Assembly (NCBI GenBank): GCA_015207155.1
Contig: JADEXK010000001.1
Coordinates: 140,141 to 204,140, forward strand
Length of the DNA: 64,000 nt
Source of the DNA: Nostocales cyanobacterium LEGE 11386
GTDB lineage: Bacteria > Cyanobacteriota > Cyanobacteriia > Cyanobacteriales > Nostocaceae
Direction: 5' to 3'
Part shown: in pieces, positions 1-9,972 of the stretch
How the letters are laid out: each line of letters begins with the position of its first letter
How positions within the stretch are numbered: the first letter of the stretch is position 1
Notes under the pieces: model-generated
What the model saw: the letters and a program-made list of their open reading frames with translations, nothing else
What the model was told of the DNA's origin: nothing
The model's database searches: none
Program-made: the position numbers and the translations under genes

Positions 1-41
1 ACCAGGCGATCGTCTGCAAGTAATTAAGTTTAAGATTCGTC

Positions 42-509
42 TCACAAAGCTTTTCTGATTACCTCAGTATCCAATTCTAATAATTCTGCAATTTCCTGAA
101 TACTAAGTCCCCGTTGCACAAGCTTTGGCACAATTTTTAACTTAGCTTTTAGTTCACCTTCTTCTTTACCTTCTGCTTTAGCTTCTTGATAAACTTTAGT
201 ATTTTTCAGCAAATTTAAATTTAGCATGGCTTCTATTTCCTCGCGGCTTAAATTAGGAAACTTGTAGACGACAATTGTCTCTATAAATTCTATAACTTTT
301 CTTTGGCTAAAAGTGTCTGTTAATTCCTCCTCAGCTTTGTCAATAAGGAAAATACTTGTAAACAATCGATCATAAAATTCATCATCTTTGTAAAACTGAA
401 TTTCTACAAAGTACAGTGGTTCCTGATGAAACTCTTCAAGCGGAAAAAATACTCCATCTAAGCGAAAGCTTTTTTGTTTAATTTCTGGTGCAGTAAACTC
501 ATATAGCAA
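42..509 (-). pseudogene. 5'-truncated DUF2887 / Rpn-family nuclease-transposase-like gene
   Basis: The 155-residue reading frame matches the cyanobacterial DUF2887 family, part of the PD-(D/E)XK / Rpn recombination-promoting nuclease group. It has the YEFTAPEIKQ...RLDGVFFP block, and a typical tail with a charged EAKAEGKEEGE segment and a helix-turn-helix-like C-terminus. Family members normally carry some 30 more N-terminal residues before YEF. Here there is no ATG: the frame opens with a TTG inside the terminal repeat of a palindromic element (502-595), and the upstream sequence is that element rather than protein. I infer that the element's insertion, or a deletion next to it, removed the start. 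The gene may be dead or may use a non-standard start. The family assignment is by motif recall only. Confidence 0.6.
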
Positions 510-595
510 TCTTATTTGATTTGCAAATAGCGAGATGCTCAGATCCCCGACTTCTTCAAGAAGTCGGGGATCTTTTTTGTTCGTCTGTTTTCATT
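502..595. repeat. Palindromic MITE-like element (copy 1, one end decayed)
   Basis: A perfect 16-bp inverted repeat around a single base (541-573; arm AGATCCCCGACTTCTT) is followed by a T run. On the left, 502-514 (TATAGCAATCTTA) matches with one change the 13-bp terminal inverted repeat of the intact copy at 35864-35947, which has the same inner palindrome in opposite orientation. The right terminal repeat is no longer recognisable, so the right edge is approximate. The stem plus T run could also work as an intrinsic terminator on the + strand, but no + strand gene ends here. Confidence 0.65.
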
Positions 596-839
596 AATAC
601 GAATTAATCACACATTTTATTCCCAGAGTATTAAACTAATCTTTGCGAGGGTTGTTTAGCAAACTGCTTATTTAGATTAAAGATAATTTTTAATTATCTT
701 CATGAAAAGTTTTTCAAATCAAGAAAGCAGCATTCACCCCTCCCCACCTTTACTGTTTTTCAACTTGTTGCAAAAATAACTTTCAATTGCCAGTCAAAAA
801 TGGGATGATGTGATCACCAACGAAAAAGGTGAACAATTG
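596..839. other. Gap with no gene seen
   Basis: This AT-rich spacer, together with the palindromic element before it, lies between the truncated DUF2887 gene and patD. I see no credible reading frame, tRNA or clear promoter. Confidence 0.5.
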
Positions 840-1193
840 TTATTTTTCCTCCTCAGCTTTTTGTTGGAGAATGGCATCACAGTATTGTATAAGAGTTGTC
901 AGGCGATCGCCTATGGTTTTCAGTCTCCCTTGGGCAGTAGATGCTTGCCGTGCTCCTTGAAAAAACATGACATCGATTTCCAACAGCCGCAGCTGTTTAC
1001 TGATTTCAGTCCGAAAAGATTGCACTCGCGAGTCTCCATCAGCCAAGGGGACAATTTGCTGCTGAAACACTTGCTGCAACGCAGCTACACGTTGTCGAAG
1101 TGCAGCTGCATCTACTTGGGTGGAGGTGGTATCGGAGCGTAATTGTACTAGCAAGGTTGCTAGTGCCTGATATTTCTCAAGATTTAGAGACAT
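840..1193 (-). CDS. patD: Heterocyst frequency control protein PatD (probable)
   Basis: This 117-residue, largely helical, soluble protein starts MSLNLEKYQALATLL and has a Gln-rich middle (ALQQVFQQQIVPL). Its EISKQLRLLEIDVMF block fits my memory of PatD, a small protein limited to filamentous cyanobacteria. In Anabaena, PatD is reported to be NtcA-regulated and to tune heterocyst frequency, with links to FtsZ. There is no signal peptide or membrane segment. The ATG at 1193 is the natural start. It is divergent from the (p)ppGpp synthetase gene with a 290-base gap. I see no GTA-N8-TAC NtcA box in that gap. The alternative is an uncharacterised helical cyanobacterial protein; the name rests on recall of the family's sequence. 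Confidence 0.6.
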   Translation of the reverse strand: MSLNLEKYQALATLLVQLRSDTTSTQVDAAALRQRVAALQQVFQQQIVPLADGDSRVQSFRTEISKQLRLLEIDVMFFQGARQASTAQGRLKTIGDRLTTLIQYCDAILQQKAEEEK

Positions 1194-1273
1194 CCAGTGC
1201 TAGTTAAGATAGTATTAATGTCAAGAAAATTTTCTTTTAGAATAAACTTTTTCAGATTCTTATTAAAATTGTC

Positions 1274-1298
1274 AGCCTCAAATCGGATCTTTGAGGCT
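1274..1298 (+). promoter_or_regulatory. Hairpin with U-rich tail upstream of the (p)ppGpp synthetase gene
   Basis: AGCCTCAAA (1274-1282) and TTTGAGGCT (1290-1298) form a 9-bp stem with a 7-base loop, followed by TTATTT. It resembles an intrinsic terminator on the + strand. As no + strand gene lies upstream, it could be an attenuator in a long leader of the gene at 1484, or simply end spurious transcription. The leader itself is not proven. Confidence 0.35.
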
Positions 1299-1483
1299 TT
1301 ATTTGCAATAAATGGATTTTCCGCCGTATGATTCTTTCACCCCGGACTAGTTAATTACCACAGGCAATTGGAGAACCATTATCATTTTTTTTCCCATCTC
1401 TGGCTGACAGTATTTTCTGACCACGGTACTGTCAATCAAGTCCATCTCTTACTTATCTACCGATCACCTTTAGTCTCTATTGT

Positions 1484-3751
1484 ATGAGCAGCATACTTAT
1501 AAATTCCACAATCGATCTTGCCCTTCCGGAATGGCTCCAGAAATGCTTAAGGGAGTCATCAGCAAATAGGGGCGAAACCGAAGATGACCGAAGGCATAGT
1601 GATGCAGTCTTGATTGGTCAGGCATTTGAATTTGCTTATCAACTGCATCAAGGTCAGTACCGCAAATCCGGAGAACTGTACATCAGTCATCCTGTGGCTG
1701 TAGCTGGATTGCTGCGAGATTTGGGGGGCAGTCCTGCTATGATAGCAGCTGGATTTCTTCATGATGTAGTTGAAGATACAGATGTCACAATTGAAGAAAT
1801 AGAAGAACGCTTTGGAGCCGAAGTACGACAATTGGTGGAAGGTGTCACCAAACTTTCTAAAATCAATTTCAAAAGCAAAACTGAAAGCCAAGCAGAAAAC
1901 TTCCGGCGGATGTTTTTGGCAATGGCGCAGGATATCCGGGTAATTGTGGTGAAGTTGGCAGACCGTTTGCATAATATGCGAACTTTACAATACATGTCAG
2001 AGTCTAGCCGTCGCCGTAGCGCGCAGGAAACCCGCGATATTTTTGCCCCCTTAGCAAATCGCTTGGGAATTTGGCGGATTAAATGGGAACTGGAAGATTT
2101 GTCTTTTAAGTATCTGGAACCAGATGCTTTTCGCGAAATTCAACAACATGTTTCCGAAAAACGGGCGGCGCGGGAAGAGAAATTGGCCAAAGCTACAGAT
2201 ATGTTGCGGGAGCGTTTGCAGCAAGCCGGAATTGACTGTCAAGATATCAGTGGTCGTCCCAAGCATCTTTATAGCATTTATCAAAAAATGCAACGGCAGC
2301 AAAAAGAATTTCATGAAATTTACGATTTGGCTGCGCTGCGGATTATTGTCCAAACCAATGAGGAATGCTATCGGGCTTTGGCAGTAGTTCATGATGCTTT
2401 TCGCCCGATTCCCGGTAGATTTAAAGACTACATTGGATTGCCCAAGCCTAACCGTTACCAATCGTTGCATACTGGAGTGATTGGACTGACTGGTCGTCCT
2501 TTGGAGGTACAAATTCGCACACTGGAAATGCATCATATCGCTGAATATGGTATTGCAGCCCATTGGAAGTACAAAGAAACAGGTGGTTCCACTAGCCAAT
2601 TAACCACCACAGATGAGAAGTTTACTTGGCTGCGCCAGCTGCTGGAATGGCAAAGCGATCTCAAGGACGCTCAAGAATATCTTGATAGTGTCAAAGACAA
2701 TCTATTTGAAGATGATGTCTATGTCTTCACCCCTAAGGGGGATGTTGTACCCTTGAGTCCCGGTTCTACCTGTATAGATTTTGCTTATCATATTCACACA
2801 GAAGTGGGGAACCATTGTGCAGGGGCACGAGTAAATGGACGAATGGTACCCTTGTCAACGCGGCTGCAAAATGGGGATATTGTGGAGATTATCACCCAAA
2901 AGAATAGCCATCCTAGTTTAGATTGGTTGAACTTTGTCAGGACTTCCGCCGCCAAGTATCGGATTAAGCAATGGTACAAGCGATCGCGCCGCGATGAAAA
3001 TGTGGCTCGGGGACGAGAGTTGTTAGAAAAAGAACTGGGTAAAACTGGTTTTGATAACTTGCTGAAGTCGGAAGCAATGCAAACTGTGGCGGAAAAATGT
3101 AATTACCACAGCGTAGAAGATTTACTTGCTGGTTTGGGTTACGGTGAAATTACTCTCAACTTAGTATTAAATCGTTGGAGAGAAGTAGCCAAAGGACAAC
3201 AACCAGCTAACGTTGTCCCTCTATTTCCTCCCAAAGAGGCAACTACATCAAAAGCTGTGCGAGATGCACCACCTATCAGCACACGTCCTTGTGATTCGCC
3301 AATTATTGGCGTAGAAGGGCTAGTGTATCATTTAGCTGGGTGTTGTACCCCCATTCCTGGTGAACCAATTATCGGTGTCGTGACGCGGGGTAGAGGAATT
3401 TCCATCCATCGCCAAGGGTGTAGCAATCTCGAAAGTGTAGAGTATGAGCGCTTAGTACCAGTTAGTTGGAACTGTGCTACCGAAATTAGCAGTCGTCCGC
3501 ACACTTATCCAGTCAATGTCCAAATCGAAGCGCTTGACCGTGTAGGGGTGCTAAAAGATATTTTGTCACGGTTGAGTGACCAAGGGATCAATGTGCGTCA
3601 TGCTCAGGTAAAAACAGCTATTGGTCAACCAGCATTAATAGACTTGGGAATAGATATACGCGATCGCTCTCAACTTGAGCAAGTGTTTACTCAAATCAAG
3701 AAGATGAGTGACATTTTGAATATCCGCCGCCTCGGTCAAATTGATGAGTAA
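1484..3751 (+). CDS. Bifunctional (p)ppGpp synthetase/hydrolase (RSH, RelA/SpoT family)
   Basis: This 755-residue long-type RSH makes and degrades the stringent-response alarmone (p)ppGpp in the cytosol. Domains in order: an HD hydrolase (about 45-200) with the metal and catalytic set intact (H69, H93-D94, E97-D98), so hydrolysis should work; a nucleotidyltransferase synthetase (about 230-360) with RFKDYIGLPKPNRYQSLHT; a TGS domain (about 405-465, starting VYVFTPKGDVV); a zinc-finger/helical region with paired Cys near LAGCCTPIPGE; and a C-terminal ACT domain (about 675-750). The length is normal for the family. Cyanobacteria of this group usually have one such long RSH, so it is probably the main stringent-response enzyme. 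The ATG at 1484 is the first good start. It is transcribed alone, divergent from patD. Confidence 0.95.
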   Translation: MSSILINSTIDLALPEWLQKCLRESSANRGETEDDRRHSDAVLIGQAFEFAYQLHQGQYRKSGELYISHPVAVAGLLRDLGGSPAMIAAGFLHDVVEDTDVTIEEIEERFGAEVRQLVEGVTKLSKINFKSKTESQAENFRRMFLAMAQDIRVIVVKLADRLHNMRTLQYMSESSRRRSAQETRDIFAPLANRLGIWRIKWELEDLSFKYLEPDAFREIQQHVSEKRAAREEKLAKATDMLRERLQQAGIDCQDISGRPKHLYSIYQKMQRQQKEFHEIYDLAALRIIVQTNEECYRALAVVHDAFRPIPGRFKDYIGLPKPNRYQSLHTGVIGLTGRPLEVQIRTLEMHHIAEYGIAAHWKYKETGGSTSQLTTTDEKFTWLRQLLEWQSDLKDAQEYLDSVKDNLFEDDVYVFTPKGDVVPLSPGSTCIDFAYHIHTEVGNHCAGARVNGRMVPLSTRLQNGDIVEIITQKNSHPSLDWLNFVRTSAAKYRIKQWYKRSRRDENVARGRELLEKELGKTGFDNLLKSEAMQTVAEKCNYHSVEDLLAGLGYGEITLNLVLNRWREVAKGQQPANVVPLFPPKEATTSKAVRDAPPISTRPCDSPIIGVEGLVYHLAGCCTPIPGEPIIGVVTRGRGISIHRQGCSNLESVEYERLVPVSWNCATEISSRPHTYPVNVQIEALDRVGVLKDILSRLSDQGINVRHAQVKTAIGQPALIDLGIDIRDRSQLEQVFTQIKKMSDILNIRRLGQIDE

Positions 3752-3924
3752 AGTATAAAAATACTGCGCTGATTGTTTGTAGTGACGCGTACATAGGTTG
3801 GTTGAGGTACGAAATCTAACATTTGTCAGGCTTTGTCGTGTTTTGCACTTTGCCAACCTATAATCATCCTAGATGAGTTACAAATTGACTCGTTAAGGTA
3901 GGGAACAAGAAGGAAAAATTTAGA

Positions 3925-5382
3925 CTAACTCCGCGACTGAATTTTACGAATTAATTCATAAAAAGGTTGCCAATTATCTTCCTGGGTGATGGGTTCCCAA
4001 ATTGATTCAATCACAGGTCTTAACAACACTGTTTGAGGATTACAATCAGTAAGAGTTTGGGAAATTACATCCATTTGTTCAGGGTCAAAATTATTCAAAA
4101 GTTTATGGTATAGCACACACCAATTATCAAAAAGATTTGATGCCCCTGATGCTGGCACAATATCGGAGTTTTTCAATACCAGCGCTGGTTCATCTCGCCA
4201 TTCAGGTGAAAAAGTACGAGCCATTTCATAAAAAAACTGATGATAACCAACTTGGCTATCTTGTAAGAATTGAGTAGTTAAATTTACCAGATCATCTGCT
4301 TCTGCACACTGCAATTGTGCAAAACCCAACTTTTTCAACATTAAAGAGCGGTATTCAGCCTGATAATATTTATTAAATTTTGCTAAACCTGTCTCCATTG
4401 CAGCTTTGTCAATAATTGCCTTTAATGGCTCTTGAAACATTTCTAAATTCAATTGGCAAATACTTGGCTGATGGCCATAACAATAGCGTCGATAATAATC
4501 GAAATAAGCTGCCGTAAAAGACGGGTCATAAGTCGGAATAAACGCATAAGGGCCATAGTCAAAACTTTCTCCTGTAATCGACATATTGTCAGTATTCAGG
4601 ACTGCATGACAAAAGCCAGCCGCCATCCACTGTGCTGCTAGTTCTGCGACTCTTTGGACTAATTCTCCATAAAATAAGACATATTGGTCTTTTTGCCCAA
4701 GTAAATGGCGGTAATAATACTCAATTACATGGTCTAACAGTTTCTGACTTAAATCTGGACGCTGGAGATAGTGTAACCGCTCAAAAGTGCCAAAGCGAAT
4801 ATGAGATCTGTTCATCCTCACCATCACAGATGAACGTGTCGGTGAAGGTTCATCACCCCGCCACAGGGATAAACCAGTTTCAATCATGGTCAAACAGCGA
4901 GAGGTGCGTACCCCCAACTGGTGCAATGCTTCTGCTGCTAGAACCTCTCGTACCCCACCTTTGAGTGTCAGCATTCCATCGCCACCACGAGAGTAGGGAG
5001 TTTTTCCAGAACCTTTTGTCCCAAAATCATATAATTCGCCATCAGTACCACGTACTTGGCCGTAGAGAAAGCCTCTACCATCACCCAAGTTAGGATTATA
5101 TTCACCAAACTGATAGCCGTGGTAACGCAGTGCTAACAATGGCTTGCGTCCGTGAAATTTGCCAAAGGTGGTAATGAAATCTTCGTCTGTAACAGCTTGG
5201 GTATCTAGTCCCAAAAGAGGTAACAATGCGTCGTTGCGCCAGCGCAGAATGTGTTGGGGAAATTCGGCGGCCATGACTTCATCATAGTAATCATTACCCA
5301 AAGATGCCAAAGCCGGTTCGTAGTTGAGGGTGAGAAAAGAATTGTGAGAATTTTCGTGGTTGGGAGTTTCGGCCAGAGTCAT
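3925..5382 (-). CDS. selO: Protein adenylyltransferase SelO (YdiU/UPF0061 pseudokinase fold)
   Basis: SelO proteins transfer AMP from ATP to Ser/Thr/Tyr of target proteins and have been linked to redox stress. The family signatures are clear: [11 protein letters not shown] near residue 105, then [16 protein letters not shown] near 122-137 (nucleotide loop), then [19 protein letters not shown]. In the second half, [20 protein letters not shown] holds the metal-binding Asn and Asp. At about 485 residues it has the usual full length. I chose the ATG at 5382; a TTG three codons upstream would add MLV. It is monocistronic, with an AT-rich gap upstream. Eukaryotic-type SelO ends in a selenocysteine motif, which is absent here, as expected for bacteria. 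Confidence 0.93.
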   Translation of the reverse strand: MTLAETPNHENSHNSFLTLNYEPALASLGNDYYDEVMAAEFPQHILRWRNDALLPLLGLDTQAVTDEDFITTFGKFHGRKPLLALRYHGYQFGEYNPNLGDGRGFLYGQVRGTDGELYDFGTKGSGKTPYSRGGDGMLTLKGGVREVLAAEALHQLGVRTSRCLTMIETGLSLWRGDEPSPTRSSVMVRMNRSHIRFGTFERLHYLQRPDLSQKLLDHVIEYYYRHLLGQKDQYVLFYGELVQRVAELAAQWMAAGFCHAVLNTDNMSITGESFDYGPYAFIPTYDPSFTAAYFDYYRRYCYGHQPSICQLNLEMFQEPLKAIIDKAAMETGLAKFNKYYQAEYRSLMLKKLGFAQLQCAEADDLVNLTTQFLQDSQVGYHQFFYEMARTFSPEWRDEPALVLKNSDIVPASGASNLFDNWCVLYHKLLNNFDPEQMDVISQTLTDCNPQTVLLRPVIESIWEPITQEDNWQPFYELIRKIQSRS

Positions 5383-6140
5383 TACGAGCAAAGCTAATTG
5401 ATTCTATCTTTCATACTAACTCTGGCAGAAGAGGCAGTGTGAATTACAAAGTTAAACTTTAGACTGCAACTAGGTATAAAACACAATTTATAGTTTTGAC
5501 GCAGAAAGCTGCTCAGTACTAATAAAAGTAATAGTATTCATCAGTAAAATCTATGTATTAAAAATTAATTTTTGGCTTAATTCCCAAAGATAAATTTTTA
5601 CTTGTACTAAAATTCCATTAATTATCAATAACCAACTGGATTGACCAAGCCTTTTAAGTGTAAAACTAAATTTTGCCATCTAGAATCCCAAACAAAATTT
5701 CAACTACTCATTTAAAATCCAGAACCAGATGAGTCGGCAGAAATAGTACTTCAGATTTGTAGACAATCTAAAATCTGCCACAAGTTGAGTTGACATATAA
5801 AACATGCTGGTTTTAACTAAACTTTAAATAATTAAAACTATTAATAAGATGTATGATATTTAATATAGAAATATTTTTGATTTTTTCATTTTTATAGACA
5901 CTATAATATTAAAATAAACCCTTATGTTAAAAATATAAAAATTTTCAGTTACACTGATGTTATCAGTAATAATTATGTTAATTTTAGTATAAATACAGCA
6001 TAAAGAAATACAACTAAATTACATAAAACAAAACTGAAAAATTAGTACATACAATGACATAATAAGCGTTTATAAACAGGATCATTGATAACCTTCATCC
6101 ACCTGAAACACTTTTTGATAGTTAACCTCAAGCACAGTAT
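5383..6140. other. Long AT-rich gap, no gene seen
   Basis: About 760 bases with very high A+T between two divergently transcribed genes (selO and the lipid kinase). It must hold both promoters, but I could not pick out a convincing -10/-35 pair. I see no coding frame, no strong hairpin and no recognisable repeat. Confidence 0.5.
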
Positions 6141-7070
6141 ATGGATGCGGAAAACTGGACTTATAGACTACAAAGGGCACTACCAATGAGTTCCCGCGCA
6201 CTGCTGTTAGTCAATCGTTATGCCCGCCAAGGAGAAAAGCGTCTGTCGGAAGCAATTCATTGTCTTGAGCAACTAGGCTTTGATTTAATTGAGGAGTCCG
6301 CAGAAGATCCCAAACAGCTTGCCGAAGTTATTGTTCGCCACCAGCATGAAATTGACTTGGTAATTATTGGCGGTGGTGATGGTACTCTCAATGCCGCAGT
6401 CGATGCTTTAGTTGATACTCAATTGCCTTTGGGAATCTTACCTTTGGGAACTGCCAATGACTTGGCCAGGACTTTGGGAATTCCTAACTCCTTAAACGAA
6501 GCTTGTAAAGTTATTGCCTACGGAGAACTGCGACGTATTGACTTAGGGTGGGTGAATGGCAAGCACTTTTTTAATGTTGCTAGTCTGGGATTGAGTGTGA
6601 AAATTACCCAGCGACTTACCAAAGAAGTCAAACGTCGTTGGGGTATATTTGCTTATGCTGCCACTGCATTGCGAGTAATTTGGGAAGCTAGACCCTTTAG
6701 TGCAGAAATTAAGATTAATGGTAAATCTTTTCGTGTGAAAACGGTACAAATTGCCGTCGGCAATGGCCGCTATTATGGGGGTGGCATGGCAGTAGTTCAT
6801 GACGCTACCATTGATGATCAAAGACTGGATCTCTATAGTCTAGAAATAGAACATTGGTGGCAAATTATTCCTTTACTGCCTGCAATGCGACAAGGAAGGC
6901 ATATTTATTGGCGGGGTGTTCGTACCATTCAAGGGCAGGAAATTGAGGTTTATACACGTAAACCACTTCCTATCAATACGGACGGTGAAATTACAACCTA
7001 TACTCCTGCTCATTTCCGGGTAATCCCTGAGGCTATAGGTGTTTTAGTACCACCAATTGAAGTATTTTGA
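6141..7070 (+). CDS. YegS/DagK-type lipid kinase (diacylglycerol kinase catalytic domain)
   Basis: A 309-residue soluble or peripheral membrane kinase of the DAGK_cat family, which phosphorylates diacylglycerol or related lipids. The N-terminal half opens with SSRALLLVNRYARQGE and contains the nucleotide-binding GGGDGT motif at 77-82 (IIGGGDGTLNA), followed by PLGILPLGTANDLARTLGIP, the second conserved block of the family. The C-terminal half is the beta-sandwich substrate domain, with VGNGRYYGGGM. An internal Met at residue 16 (MSSRALLL) aligns better with family starts, so the first 15 residues may not be translated. The substrate cannot be told from sequence. The following gene is same-strand but 136 bases away. 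Confidence 0.88.
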   Translation: MDAENWTYRLQRALPMSSRALLLVNRYARQGEKRLSEAIHCLEQLGFDLIEESAEDPKQLAEVIVRHQHEIDLVIIGGGDGTLNAAVDALVDTQLPLGILPLGTANDLARTLGIPNSLNEACKVIAYGELRRIDLGWVNGKHFFNVASLGLSVKITQRLTKEVKRRWGIFAYAATALRVIWEARPFSAEIKINGKSFRVKTVQIAVGNGRYYGGGMAVVHDATIDDQRLDLYSLEIEHWWQIIPLLPAMRQGRHIYWRGVRTIQGQEIEVYTRKPLPINTDGEITTYTPAHFRVIPEAIGVLVPPIEVF

Positions 7071-7206
7071 GGTTTAAAAGTTGAATTGATAAATCAAATA
7101 ATGATAAGTTAAAATACATCTACAGTAAATAGCAATTTGATCATATCTAGAAAATCTGTGAGTGCATTTGTATTCACATTAATATAGTTAACTAAAGCGG
7201 GGTATT

Positions 7207-7839
7207 GTGACCAATCACATCAACTCACGCCAAATGCATTTGAGATTTTCTCAAGAAATTAAGTTTTTGCTGCAACGCTTGGCCGAACAGCCTTTAACTC
7301 TAGGCGATATTCTGGCAGAAACCTCCGAAAGAGGTTTTAACTTAGTAATTACATTGTTAGTTCTACCATTTTTGTTTCCTACACCACCGGGATTAACTGG
7401 CCCTTTTGGTGTTGCTTGCTTGCTGTTGTCAGTACAGATGATTTTGGGTAGGCGATCGCCTTGGCTACCTAAAAGAATAGCTAATTACAAATTTCCTCGT
7501 CCTTTTGCTCAGTTACTGTTACAAAATCTGCGGCGCTTAACCAAGGTAGTAGAGAAAATAGCTCGTCCCCGGCTGGCAAAAATTGCCCATCATCCTTTAA
7601 CTTGGCGCATCAATGGGTTTTGTATTTCTTGGTTGACCGTATTATTAATTTCACCAATTCCCTTTACAAATCCCATACCCACTGTAGGTATTTTACTTTT
7701 AACAATTGCCACTATCGAATCTGACGGTTTACTGATTTGTTTTAGCTACGCGATGACTACCTTAATTACCTTGTTATTTGCATTTATTGGTTATGCACTG
7801 TGGTTAGCTCCCGGTTTGCTGCCAGCGATATTTAGGTGA
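7207..7839 (+). CDS. ExoD-like exopolysaccharide synthesis membrane protein
   Basis: A 210-residue integral membrane protein of the ExoD family. The cytosolic N-terminus (RFSQEIKFLLQRLAEQPLTLGDILAETSERGF) leads into hydrophobic segments at about 50-70 (LVITLLVLPFLFPTPPG) and 72-88, then again at about 140-160 and 165-205, giving four or five membrane spans. The GDIL...RGF and PFLFPTPPG motifs are typical. ExoD was described in rhizobial exopolysaccharide production, but its molecular activity is unknown. The start is GTG at 7207; a later Met (residue 10) is possible. No polysaccharide genes are adjacent. Confidence 0.8.
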   Translation: MTNHINSRQMHLRFSQEIKFLLQRLAEQPLTLGDILAETSERGFNLVITLLVLPFLFPTPPGLTGPFGVACLLLSVQMILGRRSPWLPKRIANYKFPRPFAQLLLQNLRRLTKVVEKIARPRLAKIAHHPLTWRINGFCISWLTVLLISPIPFTNPIPTVGILLLTIATIESDGLLICFSYAMTTLITLLFAFIGYALWLAPGLLPAIFR

Positions 7840-8008
7840 TTGACGCAATCGGGAATCAGCATCTTCATCAAAGCAAAAATTAACATCCGCACGATCGCTT
7901 TATTTCTAGGCAGGCAAGTCTCTTTTCTTCCTTCCACCTTCTACCCCCTAGCCGCAAACGCCGAGTAGTGTAAAAATATCTTTACTTTCATAGCTTCAAA
8001 AACGAACC

Positions 8009-8755
8009 ATGACAATGCATTCTACTCTCCAACGTGCATTTACTGAGCGCCGCGTCCTCAAAGTGATTAGCGGCTTGAATAACTTTGATCGCGATCGCGT
8101 CGCTGCTACTATCAAAGCTGCTGAACTTGGTGGCGCTACTTTTGTCGATATTGCCGCCGATTCTACTTTAGTGCAGTTAGCTAAAAACTTGATAAATTTA
8201 CCAGTTTGTGTATCAGCCGTAGAGCCAGAAAAGTTTGTCCAAGCTGTGGCAGCTGGTGCAGATTTAATTGAAATTGGGAATTTTGATACTTTTTATGCCC
8301 AAGGTCGCAGATTTGAGGCAGAGGAAGTTTTAGCACTAACGCACCAAACCCGCGCCCTCCTGCCAGAAATCACCTTATCTGTGACTGTTCCCCACATCCT
8401 GGAACTAGATCAACAGGTACAGCTAGCAGAGGAACTGGTAAAAGCTGGAGCCGATATTATCCAAACAGAAGGCGGTACCAGTAGCCAACCAGCACACCCC
8501 GGCACTCTGGGATTAATGGAAAAAGCTGCTCCCACCTTGGCAGCAGCTTATGAAATTTCTCGTGCAGTATCCGTACCAGTATTGTGTGCTTCCGGCATTT
8601 CTAGCGTGACAGCACCACTAGCGATCGCCTCTGGTGCAGCTGGTGTTGGTGTCGGTTCCGCGATTAACCAACTCAATAGCGAAGTAGCCATGATTGCTGC
8701 TGTGCGTAGCTTAGTTGAAGCCTTAGCAAGTGCAAACAGCCGGGCGATCGTCTAG
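8009..8755 (+). CDS. DUF561 / Ycf23 family TIM-barrel protein
   Basis: A 248-residue soluble protein of the DUF561 family, conserved in cyanobacteria and in some algal plastids as Ycf23. It has a (beta/alpha)8 pattern, with AAELGGATFVDIAADSTLVQLA near the N-terminus, AGADLIEIGNFDTFY, AGADIIQTEGGTSS and a C-terminal phosphate-binding-type loop (ASGAAGVGVGSAIN). This resembles phosphate-binding barrels such as thiamin-phosphate synthase or the HisA/TrpC types, but no specific substrate is known. ATG start with a second Met two codons on. It stands alone, followed by a short tandem-repeat gap. Confidence 0.85.
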   Translation: MTMHSTLQRAFTERRVLKVISGLNNFDRDRVAATIKAAELGGATFVDIAADSTLVQLAKNLINLPVCVSAVEPEKFVQAVAAGADLIEIGNFDTFYAQGRRFEAEEVLALTHQTRALLPEITLSVTVPHILELDQQVQLAEELVKAGADIIQTEGGTSSQPAHPGTLGLMEKAAPTLAAAYEISRAVSVPVLCASGISSVTAPLAIASGAAGVGVGSAINQLNSEVAMIAAVRSLVEALASANSRAIV

Positions 8756-8814
8756 TTGAGTTGGGGACTGGGGACTGGGGACAAGGGGATGAATTTACCT
8801 ACCCAATGTCCTAC

Positions 8815-9972
8815 TCAGCACTCAGCACTCAACACTTTATCCAAGGTATAAATCACCTGGTCTTGCTGTTCATGGGTCAGTTCTGGGAACATGGGTAAGG
8901 AAAGAACTTCCTGACAAGCCAACTCTGCCACTGGTAGTTGCCCTGGCTGATAACCCAAACTTTGATAAACTGGCTGCAAATGTAAAGGATGGGGATAGTA
9001 AACCATTGAACTCACTCCCCGTTCTTGCAGTTGACTACGTATCGAGTCTCGGTAAGTGGCGCTAGTACCATTTCGCCCCTCGCTAGAGATGCGAATGGTG
9101 TATTGATTCCATACACCAACGCCTCCAGCTAATTCTTGGGGTGCAATGATCCCAGAAACTCGACTGAGAAACTGTTGGTAATAAGCTGCGATCGCCTGCC
9201 TTTGCTTGTTCCAAGTATCAAGATAACGCAGCTTAATTTGGAGAATAGCCGCCTGTAGGGCATCCAAGCGGCTATTTACACCAATTTCTTCGTAGTAATA
9301 GCGGTTTTTCTGTCCATGTTCCTTGAGTACCCGCAGCCTAACAGCAAGTTCTGGATCGTTAGTAATAATTGCCCCACCATCGCCACATCCACCCAAATTT
9401 TTAGTAGGGTAGAAACTAAAACAACCAATATGTCCTATACTGCCGACTTTTTGCCCACCCCAACTTGCTCCTGTGGATTGAGCGCAATCTTCAATCACTG
9501 CTAAATTGTGAGATTGAGCGATCGCCATTAGTGCTGTCATATCCACTGGTTGCCCAAATAAATGAACTGGGATAATAGCTTTAGTTTGAGGTGTAATCGC
9601 CGCAGCTATTTGCTGCAAATCGAGATTAAACGTAGTAGTGTCTATATCAACAAAAATTGGTTTTGCACCTACAGCGCTGATGACTTCAGCCGTTGCCACA
9701 AAAGTGAAGGGTGTGGTAATTACTTCATCACCCATACCAATTTCTAAGGCTCGTAGTGCTAAGTAGAGCGCATCTGTACCAGAGTTACAAGCTATACAAT
9801 TAGTCACCTGATGATAGGCAGCAAATTGTTGCTCAAAGCCTTCAACTAGGGGGCCGCCAATATAACGCCCGGAAGCCAAAACCTCTAAAACAGCTGCACT
9901 CACTTCTGCTTCGATGGAGGCGTATTGCTGCTTGATGTCAAAGGCAGGAATAGAATTTACGCTTTGGATCAT
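8815..9972 (-). CDS. DegT/DnrJ/EryC1/StrS-family PLP-dependent sugar aminotransferase
   Basis: This 385-residue fold-type I PLP enzyme aminates keto-sugars on nucleotide carriers during cell-surface polysaccharide or secondary metabolite synthesis. Visible signatures: GSGRYIGGPLVEGFE-like N-terminal block (residues 34-48), CNSGTDALYLAL (62-73), VHLFGQPVDM (136-145), EDCAQSTGA (161-169, PLP ring stacking), and the Schiff-base Lys191 in FSFYPTKNLGG. The C-terminus has the usual PHPLHLQPVY segment. The length is normal. The nucleotide sugar cannot be assigned. No other sugar pathway gene lies next to it. ATG start at 9972; the 3' end abuts a short CTCAGCA-type tandem repeat. Confidence 0.9.
   Translation of the reverse strand: MIQSVNSIPAFDIKQQYASIEAEVSAAVLEVLASGRYIGGPLVEGFEQQFAAYHQVTNCIACNSGTDALYLALRALEIGMGDEVITTPFTFVATAEVISAVGAKPIFVDIDTTTFNLDLQQIAAAITPQTKAIIPVHLFGQPVDMTALMAIAQSHNLAVIEDCAQSTGASWGGQKVGSIGHIGCFSFYPTKNLGGCGDGGAIITNDPELAVRLRVLKEHGQKNRYYYEEIGVNSRLDALQAAILQIKLRYLDTWNKQRQAIAAYYQQFLSRVSGIIAPQELAGGVGVWNQYTIRISSEGRNGTSATYRDSIRSQLQERGVSSMVYYPHPLHLQPVYQSLGYQPGQLPVAELACQEVLSLPMFPELTHEQQDQVIYTLDKVLSAEC

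Noticed and set aside
810..1142. 110-residue + strand frame opposite patD
   Set aside because: It lies antisense to patD and its protein lacks plausible structure; patD has the better start and family match.
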